NCBI GenBank assembly: GCA_017431745.1
Contig: JAFRKK010000010.1
Location: forward strand, 1 to 64,000
DNA: 64,000 nt
Reading direction: 5' to 3'
DNA from: Candidatus Saccharimonadota bacterium
GTDB taxonomy: Bacteria > Patescibacteriota > Saccharimonadia > Saccharimonadales > Saccharimonadaceae
The first letter of the stretch is position 1. Each line of letters opens with the position of its first letter. The position numbers and the translations under genes are program-made. Below the pieces are notes generated by a model. That model was not told where the DNA came from. It searched no databases and was given only the letters and a program-made list of their open reading frames with translations. Below, in pieces: positions 15,259 through 24,045 of the stretch.

Positions 15259-16368
15259 TTATCTCCTTTTCTTTTTAGTATCCCGAGCGGAGATGCGAGT
15301 AATTTTTGTTCCGGTTTTTTTGTTTTCGACCACTTTGGCCTCTTTGATATTGTTTAGTTCTTTAAGAATAGCCTTGTCGGTGGCTTCGTCGATTTCGGCG
15401 TCGACTTTTTTGAGGATAACCTTTTGTTGGAAGACTGTAATGATATTGCTAAGGAAATAGTAGAAAGCGAGTGCACCGTTAAGATTAAACATGATGATGA
15501 ACATCATTATTGGCATCATGTAGGCCATTTGGCCGGTAGTCATGCTGCTGATGTCGGACTCGTCGACATCTTTGCCTTCTTTAGCGTCTTTTAGAATATC
15601 GCGGAAGGACTTTTTCTTTTCAGATTTATTGGAAGGCATTTGTTGCTTGGTAGCCCAGTATTGAACAACTGAAGCGAGAATAGTACAGGCGAGAATAAAG
15701 AGAGCGCTCCAAGAGAAGTTGCCCATAAGAACGTCGCTAGCCTTGACATCTAGACGGATGGTACCAAAAAGCATTGGATAGAAATCGTAAGGAGTTTTTT
15801 CTTCGTCGGGGATATCTTGGTTGGTGAGGTCAGCTAGATAGGCGGATTGTTTGTCTTCGAGAGTGCGAATTTCGGAACCTTCGTAAGCGACGATGTCGTA
15901 GGCGCGGTTCATGAGATTGTCTTGAGGAAGCGGAGTAGCGATGACGCGAATAGCGGAGAAAATCGCAATAAAGATAGGGAGCTGAATGAGGAGAGTGATA
16001 ATTGAAGCGAAAGGCTTAACATTGTATCGCTTGTAAAGATCCATGGTCTGAAGGGACTCCATCTGCTTGTTGCCTTTGCAGTTTTTCTTAATCTTGGTAA
16101 GTTCAGGTTGAATTTTACGAATGAGACGGGTTTGGTTTAGCTGCTTTTTGGTGAGTGGCCACATGCAAACTTTAACTAGGACTGCAAAAATGATAATCGC
16201 AATACCAAAGTCATGAACAAGATTAAAGATCATGAATTGAATATTAACGATGGGACGAACGACGATAAGGTCAATAAGGTTAAACGGACCACCAGTTAAA
16301 ATTGAGCCAACAATGAAGGCTAGGAAGAGTCCCCAATAGATGTATTTTTTCACACTCTTTTTATCCAT
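15259..16368 (-). CDS. yidC: Membrane protein insertase YidC/OxaA
   Basis: The 369-residue protein has an N-terminal membrane segment (8-30), the conserved core starting FGIAIIIFAVLVKVCMWPLT with five membrane segments, and LIQLPIFIAIFSAIR in the hairpin region. A soluble insertion of about 60 residues follows the second core helix (about 160-215) and the tail is strongly basic (TKITRISARDTKKKRR), which favours ribosome contact. It inserts membrane proteins alone or with SecYEG. It is one base after rnpA. Confidence 0.95.
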   Translation of the reverse strand: MDKKSVKKYIYWGLFLAFIVGSILTGGPFNLIDLIVVRPIVNIQFMIFNLVHDFGIAIIIFAVLVKVCMWPLTKKQLNQTRLIRKIQPELTKIKKNCKGNKQMESLQTMDLYKRYNVKPFASIITLLIQLPIFIAIFSAIRVIATPLPQDNLMNRAYDIVAYEGSEIRTLEDKQSAYLADLTNQDIPDEEKTPYDFYPMLFGTIRLDVKASDVLMGNFSWSALFILACTILASVVQYWATKQQMPSNKSEKKKSFRDILKDAKEGKDVDESDISSMTTGQMAYMMPIMMFIIMFNLNGALAFYYFLSNIITVFQQKVILKKVDAEIDEATDKAILKELNNIKEAKVVENKKTGTKITRISARDTKKKRR

Positions 16369-16369
16369 T

Positions 16370-16720
16370 TTATTTATTATAACACACTTTGCTCTCGTCG
16401 ACTAGGCCTCCGAGAAGTTGCTCTAGTTCTTTGAAGGGCATAGTGAGAATATCGTCGGAGTAAATAATGAAAATAAAATCGGTTTTTTTAGGGATGAGGT
16501 CAAGGTTCAATCTTAGGGCTTCATAAACACGACGGCGGATACGGTTGCGTTTGACGGCGGATTTGGCAACTTTTTTAGATACAACGACGGCAATGCGAGT
16601 AAAGCCGCGGGTGTTTTCAGTGAAGGTAAGAGACATTTTGGACGTGCGCAAGGTTTTGCCGTGTTTGTAGACGTACTTTACTCCACCGCGAGAATGAAAC
16701 CGGTATTTTTTGCTTAACAT
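16370..16720 (-). CDS. rnpA: Ribonuclease P protein component
   Basis: The 116-residue basic protein has the RnpA RNR motif as AVKRNRIRRRVYEALR and the preceding VVVSKKVAKSA. It supports the RNase P RNA in maturing tRNA 5' ends. It heads the operon with yidC and khpB. A minus-strand TATAAT (16734-16729) lies eight bases before the ATG and no ribosome-binding site is visible, so the transcript is probably leaderless. Confidence 0.95.
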   Translation of the reverse strand: MLSKKYRFHSRGGVKYVYKHGKTLRTSKMSLTFTENTRGFTRIAVVVSKKVAKSAVKRNRIRRRVYEALRLNLDLIPKKTDFIFIIYSDDILTMPFKELEQLLGGLVDESKVCYNK

Positions 16721-16746
16721 ATGTAGTTATTATATCACTAACTAAA

Positions 16747-16904
16747 CTCAAGAGTAAAATACCGAAACGTTAAAATCTCGCCATTTTAAAAATCACAACG
16801 GGTCAGGCGGACTCGCCCCGGTATTTCAGTACCGGATGCTCGTCCGTGACCGTTGTAATTTTTAATTGGGCGATTTTAAATTGTTTCGGTATTTTATTCT
16901 TGAG
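16747..16904. repeat. Nested palindrome 5 overlapping the 3' end of the LCP gene
   Basis: Outer arms 16747-16768 and 16883-16904 pair at 21 of 22 positions. Next, 16769-16782 pairs with about 16869-16880 with a bulge, then 16783-16805 with about 16846-16868. The core has CCGGTA-TTTCAG-TACCGG flanked by CGGAC and GTCCG. The right arm includes the stop codon of the LCP gene. Together these paired segments occupy almost the whole gap between rnpA and the LCP gene. Confidence 0.85.
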
Positions 16905-18576
16905 CTTCGTTGCCGATGATAATGACAAAGTCACAATCAGTTACGATACCGGCTGGGAGATCGGTGGCTGGTTTGGCTTCTTGGCCGTATTTCTCTTCGA
17001 GGAGCTTCTTGGTGCCAGGCTTGTCGTCGTGGAGGACATAGAGAGTGTAGTGCTCGGTGTATTCGCCAGCTGGAGCGTCGTCAACGTAGATATTAATATA
17101 ACCTTCTCCTTCAAGAGTAGTTTGCTCGGCGCTAGCTACACCTGGAGTGCCGGTGCCATTGAGAACTAGGATTGAACTATTTTCGTATTCTTGTGGGTTA
17201 TTGCTAAACATTTTGGCAACATATGCTTTGATAGCAGAGTAATTGCCGTTACCAGCGGATGGGAGGACATAAGAGATGCCGCCGATACTGCCGGTAGTCA
17301 TAAGCTTTTCGGGTTCGATGAGGGAAACTTGACGGATGCTGTTAAAGTCGAGATCAGTGAGAAGGTGAGCGGCAGTTTTCATTTCATCAACAGAGAAATT
17401 GGTGCGAAGATTATCGCCGAGCGTGTTGGCAAGATTGAGAAGGTCGGGGAGGGAAAGATTCTTCTCAAGGATTTTTTCTTTGATGCCAATGAGGATTTTT
17501 TGCTGAGAGGCGCCGCGAGAGAAGTCGCCGCTAGCGGTGCCGTGACGGGCGCGGGCGAGGCCTAAGGCTTGAGCCCCATCAATGGTATAAGGGACACCAG
17601 CTTCGAAGACAGCTTTAGTATAATTATAATCACTAATGTTTTCGTCTAGGGTCACAGTGATGCCTCCTAGGATATCGACAATAGAAACCAGTGAGCCCCA
17701 GTTGAGATGGGCGTAGTATTGGAAATCTAGACCAAGGATGTCGCTAACTTCGGCCATAAGAGCTTCGGCGCCTTCGGTTTCGTGCTCGCCGTCCATATTG
17801 TTACACCAGTAGATTTCGTTGATTTTGCCGGTGGCGGTACAAGTTCTTGATACTTTAAGATCACGAGGAAGAGAGAGCATGGCGGTGTCACCAGTTTCTT
17901 GATTGAGACTGATAACCATAATGGAGTCGGTGAGTTGGGCTCCGTCATGGACGCCATTACCTTCGTCTCCGTCCATATTGTAGCCGCTAGTGCCGAAGGC
18001 TAAGATATTGGTGCGACCGTTTTCGTCTGTTTTGAGTGGTTCATAGTATTCGGTAAAGAGGCTAAAAATATTGCCTTCACCGTTACCGATTCTCGCGAGA
18101 AGATCGTTGCCCCAGATGATGAACCAAATGACGCCAGCGAGGAGCAAAACAACAATACCAAGAATGATGCCGGTGATGATTTTGCGTTTTTTGCTGATAG
18201 GTTTTTTATTTTGTTTTTTAAGTTTTTTGTCGAGCTTCTTTTGCTCTTTTTTGGAGAGCTCTTTTTCTTTATTCATGGTTTGGTCCTCAGAGGCTTTGAG
18301 TTCGCCGGTTTGTTCGTCGAAGTTAAAAGTTTGGACTGGTTTTAAAAATTCTTCAGTGATATCGACTGGTTTTGGAGCAGGTTTTTTAACAGAGGTTTTG
18401 GTGGGCTTGGAAGTTGTTTTTTTGGCAGTGCTTGGGGTCGGTTTTGAGGCGGACTTAGGGGAGGTAACCTTAATAGTTTTTTTAACGGTTTTTGGTTTTG
18501 CGACAGCGCGACTAGAGGTCGCTCGAGTTTTGGAGCGACGTGGAGCTAGGCCATCGATTGATTTATTTTTGTCCAT
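16894..18576 (-). CDS. LytR-CpsA-Psr family protein with LytR_C domain
   Basis: The 560-residue protein has a long cytoplasmic N-terminus rich in K, T, P and S (1-130), one membrane helix (about 134-156), the LCP catalytic domain (about 190-400; MVISLNQETGDTAMLSLPRDLKV, GARHGTASGDFSRGASQQ) and a C-terminal LytR_C domain (about 460-560). LCP enzymes move undecaprenyl-linked glycopolymers to the cell wall, consistent with the large polysaccharide cluster that follows. The start is 19 bases from the divergent start of the LexA-like gene, and the minus TATAAT lies eight bases from the ATG. The final codons are in palindrome 5. Confidence 0.93.
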   Translation of the reverse strand: MDKNKSIDGLAPRRSKTRATSSRAVAKPKTVKKTIKVTSPKSASKPTPSTAKKTTSKPTKTSVKKPAPKPVDITEEFLKPVQTFNFDEQTGELKASEDQTMNKEKELSKKEQKKLDKKLKKQNKKPISKKRKIITGIILGIVVLLLAGVIWFIIWGNDLLARIGNGEGNIFSLFTEYYEPLKTDENGRTNILAFGTSGYNMDGDEGNGVHDGAQLTDSIMVISLNQETGDTAMLSLPRDLKVSRTCTATGKINEIYWCNNMDGEHETEGAEALMAEVSDILGLDFQYYAHLNWGSLVSIVDILGGITVTLDENISDYNYTKAVFEAGVPYTIDGAQALGLARARHGTASGDFSRGASQQKILIGIKEKILEKNLSLPDLLNLANTLGDNLRTNFSVDEMKTAAHLLTDLDFNSIRQVSLIEPEKLMTTGSIGGISYVLPSAGNGNYSAIKAYVAKMFSNNPQEYENSSILVLNGTGTPGVASAEQTTLEGEGYINIYVDDAPAGEYTEHYTLYVLHDDKPGTKKLLEEKYGQEAKPATDLPAGIVTDCDFVIIIGNEAQE

Positions 18577-18595
18577 TGTTTATAATTATAACATA
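18577..18595. promoter_or_regulatory. Overlapping divergent promoters, both predicted leaderless
   Basis: The 19-base gap contains TATAAT on the plus strand (18581-18586, nine bases from the LexA-like ATG) and TATAAT on the minus strand (18590-18585, eight bases from the LCP ATG). The -10 elements overlap, so the two promoters should compete. Confidence 0.6.
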
Positions 18596-18922
18596 ATGGG
18601 TATTAAATTAACGAAAAAACAATTAGCGGTTTTGAATTTCTTAGAAGATTTTACAGAGGAAAACGGGTATTCGCCCTCTTATCGGGAGATTATGTCTGGA
18701 TTAGGTTTGTCTTCGGTGTCGGCGGTAGCGGAGCATATTGATAATTTGGTTTCGAAGGGGGTTTTGCGTAAGGTGCCGGGGGCGGCGAGGTCACTAGAAA
18801 TTTTGGACTATAAACATGAGGAGACGGTGGGATTGTTTAAAGCAAAGTTGATGGACTGCTCTGAGAGTGAGCGTGAGATTTTGCTGAAAGCGGCAGATGT
18901 GCTGGGGTTGGATTTGGAGTAG
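18596..18922 (+). CDS. LexA-like DNA-binding protein lacking the peptidase domain
   Basis: I start this 108-residue protein at the ATG at 18596 because upstream codons are antisense to the LCP gene. Residues 1-70 match the LexA winged-helix domain (KLTKKQLAVLNFLEDFTEENGYSPSYREI, SSVSAVAEHIDNLVSKG). The C-terminal 35 residues are a short acidic helix, not the S24 autoprotease, so RecA-triggered cleavage cannot occur. It is probably a repressor, possibly of the overlapping divergent promoter. Full-length LexA is about 200 residues. Confidence 0.8.
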   Translation: MGIKLTKKQLAVLNFLEDFTEENGYSPSYREIMSGLGLSSVSAVAEHIDNLVSKGVLRKVPGAARSLEILDYKHEETVGLFKAKLMDCSESEREILLKAADVLGLDLE

Positions 18923-18993
18923 ATTATTGATTGGAGTCAGGGGTTGCTATTTGCCATAATCTTGTTATAATTTTATTAGGAGAATAGCGATTT

Positions 18994-19545
18994 ATGACAA
19001 GAAGGCAAAGAAAGAACCGGAAATGGATAATTGGAGGGTTGATTTTAGCTTTATTGGTTATCACTGGGGTAGGAGCAGCGGTGATTTGGAATAACGAACA
19101 CCAAAGCGCCGAACAGGCAGACGAGGCAAAAAAGGCTGACGCAGAAGAAACAAAAAATACCGAAAAACGCGACGAGGAAACGGAAGAAGAGTATTCTGAA
19201 AGGGTGGCAGAACAGAAGAAGGTGAAACAGTATGAAGGGGAAGATCCGAATAAGGCGGAAGAGCTGACAGGTGCGATTACTTATGCCGGAGTGAGTAATG
19301 GGACATTGATGATAGCTATGAATATAGACCAATTCTTAGGTGAGGGAAAATGTGCATTGAGTTTGGTGCGAAACGGAAATGAAATATACTCAGCAAATGC
19401 TGATATTGTGGCGGAAGTTAGCACTTCGACTTGTGACGGTTTTAATGTGCCGGTTGGTAGCTTGGGAGGTGGGGCCACTGATATAATTATTAAACTAAGT
19501 TCTGGAGGAAAAACTGGAACAATTAGAGGGGAGGTAAACATATAA
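18994..19545 (+). CDS. Membrane-anchored protein of unknown function
   Basis: The 183-residue protein has a basic N-terminus, one membrane helix (about 12-32), a highly charged E/K/A segment of coiled-coil character (about 36-90) and a C-terminal globular part (about 90-183) with two cysteines (near residues 120 and 149) that could form a disulfide outside the cell. I do not recognise the C-terminal fold. Its stop overlaps the next start by one base (TAATG), so it is co-translated with the ChW protein and probably works with it at the envelope. AGGAGAATAG precedes the ATG. Confidence 0.75.
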   Translation: MTRRQRKNRKWIIGGLILALLVITGVGAAVIWNNEHQSAEQADEAKKADAEETKNTEKRDEETEEEYSERVAEQKKVKQYEGEDPNKAEELTGAITYAGVSNGTLMIAMNIDQFLGEGKCALSLVRNGNEIYSANADIVAEVSTSTCDGFNVPVGSLGGGATDIIIKLSSGGKTGTIRGEVNI

Positions 19546-21119
19546 TGGCAAATAGAAGGCGTAGTAATAGAATATGGTTTGTAATGCTAGGAGTGTTCGT
19601 GGCGGTATTTTTGTTTACATTTTTGGCACAAAAGTTTAAGAATGATAATGAAGTGGGCGCGGCAAATATGGCTGCGTTTGACCCTGGATATATTATTTCG
19701 GACTACCAGATGAGTAATTATAATTCGATGAATGAAGCGCAAATTCAGAGCTTTTTGAGTTCAAAAGGCCGATGTGGCAACACTAATTTTAGCGGTGTTG
19801 GAACTAGAGTAGGTTATTTTTCGGATAGTACGCCACCGACTACTTGGCATGTGGTGAATGGGCACACGGTGTGTCTTGCTGAAGAGAATATGAATGGGGA
19901 GTCTGCAGCGCATATTATCTGGCAGGCGGCGCAGGATTATCGAATTAATCCACAAGTGTTGATTGTGCTTTTACAAAAGGAGACAGGATTGATTACGGAT
20001 CCGATTCCGAACAGCTGGGATTATCAACGAGCTACTGGTTATGGTTGTCCGGATACGGCGGCATGCTCGTCTAAGTATTATGGATTTAAGAATCAAGTGC
20101 GCAATGCGGCATGGTTATTTAGGTATACTTTAGATAATGGATATAGTAGGTATCCGATAGGAAATGTGTATGTACAATGGAACCCGAATGCAGGATGTGG
20201 TGGTAGTATAGTAAATATTAAGAATAATGCGACGGCGGCACTTTATCGGTATACGCCGTATCAGCCGAATGCGGCGGCGCTTGCATCGTCATATGGGTAT
20301 GGCGATGGATGTTCGGCTTATGGGAATCGAAACTTTTATAGTTATTTTGAGGATTGGTTTGGGAATATTAAGTGGGATGGGTGGCCAAGTGTGTCTGTAG
20401 TGTTGTCGAATAATAGAATCGCAAAAGAAGAGAGTGATGCGAACATTGAATATCAGGCACATATAGAACATTATGGTTGGCTTGGTTGGGTTGGTGGCGG
20501 AGAAATGGCTGGGACTTCTGGCTATTCAGCCAGGATGGAAGCAGTAAAGATTAATTTGAAAGAAGGAGACGAGATAGAATATCGGTCGCACGTGCAGGAT
20601 ATTGGGTGGATGGATTATGTGCAAAATAACGAATTAAGTGGAACCACAGGACAATCTAAACAAATAGAGGCAATACAGATCCGATTAAAGGACGATATGG
20701 CCAAGCGATTCGATGTATATTATAGGGTACATGTACAGGGGATTGGATGGATGGATTGGGTAAAAAATGACGAAATTGCAGGCACTACTGGACAGTCTAG
20801 GCGAATTGAATCTGTCCAAATTAAGATTACGTTAAAACAAATGGGACTGGGGCCAGAATATTCAGTTCATGTACAGGATTATGGTTGGATGGGTCAAGTG
20901 AAAGATGGTGAGTTAGCAGGTACTACTGGCCAGTCTAAGCGAGTCGAAGCTGTAAAAATTAAATTAGAAGATGAGCTTGCCGAAAAATATGATATCTATT
21001 ATAGAGTTCACATACAAGATTATGGTTGGATGAATTGGGCAAGTAATGGAGACTTAGCAGGTACTACTGGACAATCTAAGAGGATAGAAGCATTGAGGAT
21101 TGAGTTGGTCGAAAAATAA
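19545..21119 (+). CDS. Secreted lysozyme-like protein with five ChW repeats
   Basis: The 524-residue protein has a basic N-terminus and membrane or signal helix (about 10-28), a domain at about 40-290 of the type found in actinobacterial hemagglutinin-like proteins (DPGYIISDYQMSN, ESAAHIIWQAA, VLIVLLQKETGLI, GYGCPDTAACSSKYYGFKNQ) with a candidate catalytic Glu in QKETG, then five ChW repeats (302-521), each with the pattern H-hQ-x-x-GW and GTTGQS-x-x-hEA. ChW repeats are cell-surface modules known from clostridia. A muralytic or host-binding role fits an epibiont but is inference. It is coupled to the upstream membrane protein. Confidence 0.85.
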   Translation: MANRRRSNRIWFVMLGVFVAVFLFTFLAQKFKNDNEVGAANMAAFDPGYIISDYQMSNYNSMNEAQIQSFLSSKGRCGNTNFSGVGTRVGYFSDSTPPTTWHVVNGHTVCLAEENMNGESAAHIIWQAAQDYRINPQVLIVLLQKETGLITDPIPNSWDYQRATGYGCPDTAACSSKYYGFKNQVRNAAWLFRYTLDNGYSRYPIGNVYVQWNPNAGCGGSIVNIKNNATAALYRYTPYQPNAAALASSYGYGDGCSAYGNRNFYSYFEDWFGNIKWDGWPSVSVVLSNNRIAKEESDANIEYQAHIEHYGWLGWVGGGEMAGTSGYSARMEAVKINLKEGDEIEYRSHVQDIGWMDYVQNNELSGTTGQSKQIEAIQIRLKDDMAKRFDVYYRVHVQGIGWMDWVKNDEIAGTTGQSRRIESVQIKITLKQMGLGPEYSVHVQDYGWMGQVKDGELAGTTGQSKRVEAVKIKLEDELAEKYDIYYRVHIQDYGWMNWASNGDLAGTTGQSKRIEALRIELVEK

Positions 21120-21132
21120 GTATTATTAGAGT

Positions 21133-22278
21133 TTAAGAATTGAGACTTACTGATTCGTTTTGACTTTTAAGTAGTTTTTTGTTGTCTGGGTTGCTATATA
21201 TTTCATGATATTTTTTAAAATACCACACTATTTCCCGTATTGTTGGTGATGTTATTTTTTTTATGACTAGATTGTTTTGTTTGAAATATTGTTTAAAATA
21301 TCTGTTTATTATTAATAAGAATGGTCCTAGCCCAAAAAGAACATTAAATAAACGAAAGTAAGCATCGATATATGAAATGTTAGCTGAAGCTATCTCGTCG
21401 ATCATCATTTGATAATCGTTTGGTATATTAAACTTATTGATGATAATGGCTTCTAAGTTGGGGGTTCGAGAGAACATTAGATTATGTGAGATGCTACCAG
21501 AACACATTGCTATTTTCTGTGATTTATTAAAGTAGGTTATTTGTTCAGCTACGCTGAGTTGTTCTGGAAGGATTATTTTATAACCATTATTTTTAAAGGC
21601 TTTTTCGATTTTATCTTCTCCTCTTTCCTTAGTTTGACCGAAATTTTTCCTAGAGAAATAAATTTTTTTTGGAGCATCGATTTTTCGACTAAGGGCGTTT
21701 TTGACTATTTTGTTTCTAAATTGGATAAATTCTTTAGTATAGTAATTCCCGCCGCTAAAGGCTTGTTCGGGGATGATTATTTTTTTGAATCTTGTTGGCT
21801 GCTGTATATTTATGAATTGCGTTTTTTTACACCCCAGTAGTTCGAGCAGTTCTAGAAAATTGGAATCTAGATTGCAAGGATTCATATTCCATTCCCATCC
21901 ACAGTATGCTATTTTGTATTTTGTCGGGTTTTTCATGATATACCATAATCGATTAATCTGGTCGCATATAAAATGCCCCCAGTGTCTAACAAACGGTCCG
22001 AAGAAAACTACTTCTTCGTCAATAGTTTTCACTTTATCTTCATTGTAGTTGTATTTTTCTCCGAATAAATAGCTAGTGGCTGATTCTTTTATGAATTTAC
22101 CACGTTCGTCAATTACTCCACCGCTCGCCCACAGTTTATCCTCACAAATATGCGCCGGTAGTATTATTCCATTTTCAACTGTAGTGACTTGTAATTTCTT
22201 CTTTTTTAGATAATGATGCCCCTTCTTATATTTTAATTCTTGTTTTTTATTCATGAAGTATTTAATTTCATTTGCCAT
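21133..22278 (-). CDS. GT61-family glycosyltransferase
   Basis: The 381-residue protein has the DUF563/GT61 pattern: FFGPFVRHWGHFICD, a middle IYFSRKNFG, and the SVAEQITYFNKSQKIAMCSGSISHNLMF segment typical of capsular polysaccharide transferases. It is cytoplasmic or membrane-peripheral and would add a sugar to a lipid-linked chain. It is the last gene of the minus-strand operon 25364-21133 and follows the preceding gene by three bases. Confidence 0.8.
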   Translation of the reverse strand: MANEIKYFMNKKQELKYKKGHHYLKKKKLQVTTVENGIILPAHICEDKLWASGGVIDERGKFIKESATSYLFGEKYNYNEDKVKTIDEEVVFFGPFVRHWGHFICDQINRLWYIMKNPTKYKIAYCGWEWNMNPCNLDSNFLELLELLGCKKTQFINIQQPTRFKKIIIPEQAFSGGNYYTKEFIQFRNKIVKNALSRKIDAPKKIYFSRKNFGQTKERGEDKIEKAFKNNGYKIILPEQLSVAEQITYFNKSQKIAMCSGSISHNLMFSRTPNLEAIIINKFNIPNDYQMMIDEIASANISYIDAYFRLFNVLFGLGPFLLIINRYFKQYFKQNNLVIKKITSPTIREIVWYFKKYHEIYSNPDNKKLLKSQNESVSLNS

Positions 22279-22281
22279 TGT

Positions 22282-23148
22282 TTAATTCCTTTTTGCTACG
22301 GCTGATATTTCATCCAGTATAAGTGGAGGGATGAATTGTATTTTATTGCGATTGGGCGGCAGTTGGAGACATGCGTATTGCCCGATAGATGTTATTCTGG
22401 ATTTTAGTTCGGCGAAAACTGTACCAGTTTCAATTTCTTGGATTTTGCTAAAATTTTTGTGGTAGAGTATTGAGGAATTAGAATAGTTTACGGAAATTGG
22501 ATACACCATTTTTTGTAGCCAGTTTTTTTCTGTCACGTATGCTCCTTGAGATATATATATGATGTATTCGGCATGAGCGGTTAATGAGGTTTTAAGGCTT
22601 GACACATTGAATGTTATTAATGCGGGGTCGACGCACTCTATGTGTTCTTGATGAGCAAATTGTGAGACTGCCTTATCATTGCCTATATTCAATATAGCAA
22701 TATCTAATTTTGAGAAGCCTTCTTGGTGCTTAGCATTTTTAATTTGATTTTTCAAATCGTTGTTCAGACTTCTTGCGTAAATTATGACTTTAGTGCGGCC
22801 TTCTATTTCTGGCATTTCTGAATAGTCGATGGGTTTATATTTTTTTCGGCTTAGAATTTTTCTTTGTAGCGCTCTGAATGGTAGAGTGACTTTCCACCAA
22901 GAGGAGTTGAGTAAATATTGAATATATTCGTTAGTGGCATTTTCCTTTATGCGTAATTGTTCATTTTCTCTCCTGATTTCGTCGATGTCGAATAGTCTTT
23001 TGAGGTCATGGATACTATTCGCGATAACTTCGTTCTGAGATTCTAAAAGTATGTCGAGGTCTTTATTTGCGATTTTTTCTTTCTTTGAATATTTTTCTAG
23101 ACATTTTTCTAGATATTTAATGTAATCTTTTTGATCTGCAGTATCCAT
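22282..23148 (-). CDS. Glycan-cluster protein with coiled coil and degenerate GT-A-like domain
   Basis: The 288-residue protein begins with a coiled coil (about 5-85), then SSWWKVTLPFRALQRK, a short amphipathic motif often seen before glycosyltransferase domains in rhamnan and O-antigen loci, and a C-terminal region (about 115-288) that looks like half of a GT-A fold without a visible DXD motif. I cannot assign a reaction. The coiled coil may connect it to a partner. It is in the operon between the epimerase and the GT61 gene. Confidence 0.6.
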   Translation of the reverse strand: MDTADQKDYIKYLEKCLEKYSKKEKIANKDLDILLESQNEVIANSIHDLKRLFDIDEIRRENEQLRIKENATNEYIQYLLNSSWWKVTLPFRALQRKILSRKKYKPIDYSEMPEIEGRTKVIIYARSLNNDLKNQIKNAKHQEGFSKLDIAILNIGNDKAVSQFAHQEHIECVDPALITFNVSSLKTSLTAHAEYIIYISQGAYVTEKNWLQKMVYPISVNYSNSSILYHKNFSKIQEIETGTVFAELKSRITSIGQYACLQLPPNRNKIQFIPPLILDEISAVAKRN

Positions 23149-24045
23149 TTAAATCCTTCCTTGTATTTTTTCTAATATTGTATCGATCCCTTGGGATAGA
23201 GATGTTTTAGGGTGCCAATTGGTTTCATTCTTGATTAAACTAATATCTAAGACATTATTTTGCACATCGCATTTCCTTGGCGAGCTATAGCTAATTTTAC
23301 ACTTTTTGCCTAGCTTATCTTCGATTAATGAAATAATTTGTTCAATAGTGTGCCCTATGCCGGTGCCGATATTAAAAATGGTTTGATTACCCCGATAATC
23401 TAGGACGGATAAAATACCACTGATTGCATCGTCGATGTAAATATAGTCGCGTGTTTGGTTTTTGCCATAAATTTCTGTTTCTTTACCACTGAGCGTGTTG
23501 TCAATAATGATGGGAATGATACCTTGTTTGCGTCCTCGAAACGTTTCTTCGCTGTATGGATTTGCGAGGCGAATGATTTTAAATTTTTTAGAGTAATAGT
23601 AATTGTATAGATTTATATATTTTTCGATAAATAGTTTACTGATCCCGTAATTACAAATTGGGTTAGTGTTATCCGTCTCGGCTTTAGGTTTATTGCTGTC
23701 TCCATAGACGGTACCACCAGAGGAAATAAAAACTAATTGCTTGTTGAGGTCGATGATGTTTTTGAGTAAAATAACACTAGGAAATACATTGTCTGTTATT
23801 TCTTGATTGATATTCTGTAAGTTTTCGGAAGGAAGAATAGTAGATACCAGGTGTATTATTACGTCATATTCTGCTATTAAATTTGAGAAATCTTTACAAT
23901 TAGTAAAATCTACTTCATGATAGTAAAAACTGGTTGAATTGTCTTTTTTATTACGACCAGCTACAGCTACAAAATTATCCTTAGAAAGTTTTTTTGCTAG
24001 ATGACTGCCTATAAAACCGCTTCCGCCTAAAAGTAAGTACTTCAT
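23149..24045 (-). CDS. NAD-dependent epimerase/dehydratase (extended SDR)
   Basis: The 298-residue protein has the NAD-binding GGSGFIGSHLAK at 8-19, SSGGTVYGD in the active-site region and the catalytic YGISK, with NPYSEETFRGRKQGIIP in the substrate lobe as in UDP-glucose 4-epimerases. It converts a nucleotide sugar used by the cluster; the exact substrate is not readable. It overlaps the upstream glycosyltransferase by four bases and the next gene begins one base after its stop. Confidence 0.85.
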   Translation of the reverse strand: MKYLLLGGSGFIGSHLAKKLSKDNFVAVAGRNKKDNSTSFYYHEVDFTNCKDFSNLIAEYDVIIHLVSTILPSENLQNINQEITDNVFPSVILLKNIIDLNKQLVFISSGGTVYGDSNKPKAETDNTNPICNYGISKLFIEKYINLYNYYYSKKFKIIRLANPYSEETFRGRKQGIIPIIIDNTLSGKETEIYGKNQTRDYIYIDDAISGILSVLDYRGNQTIFNIGTGIGHTIEQIISLIEDKLGKKCKISYSSPRKCDVQNNVLDISLIKNETNWHPKTSLSQGIDTILEKIQGRI

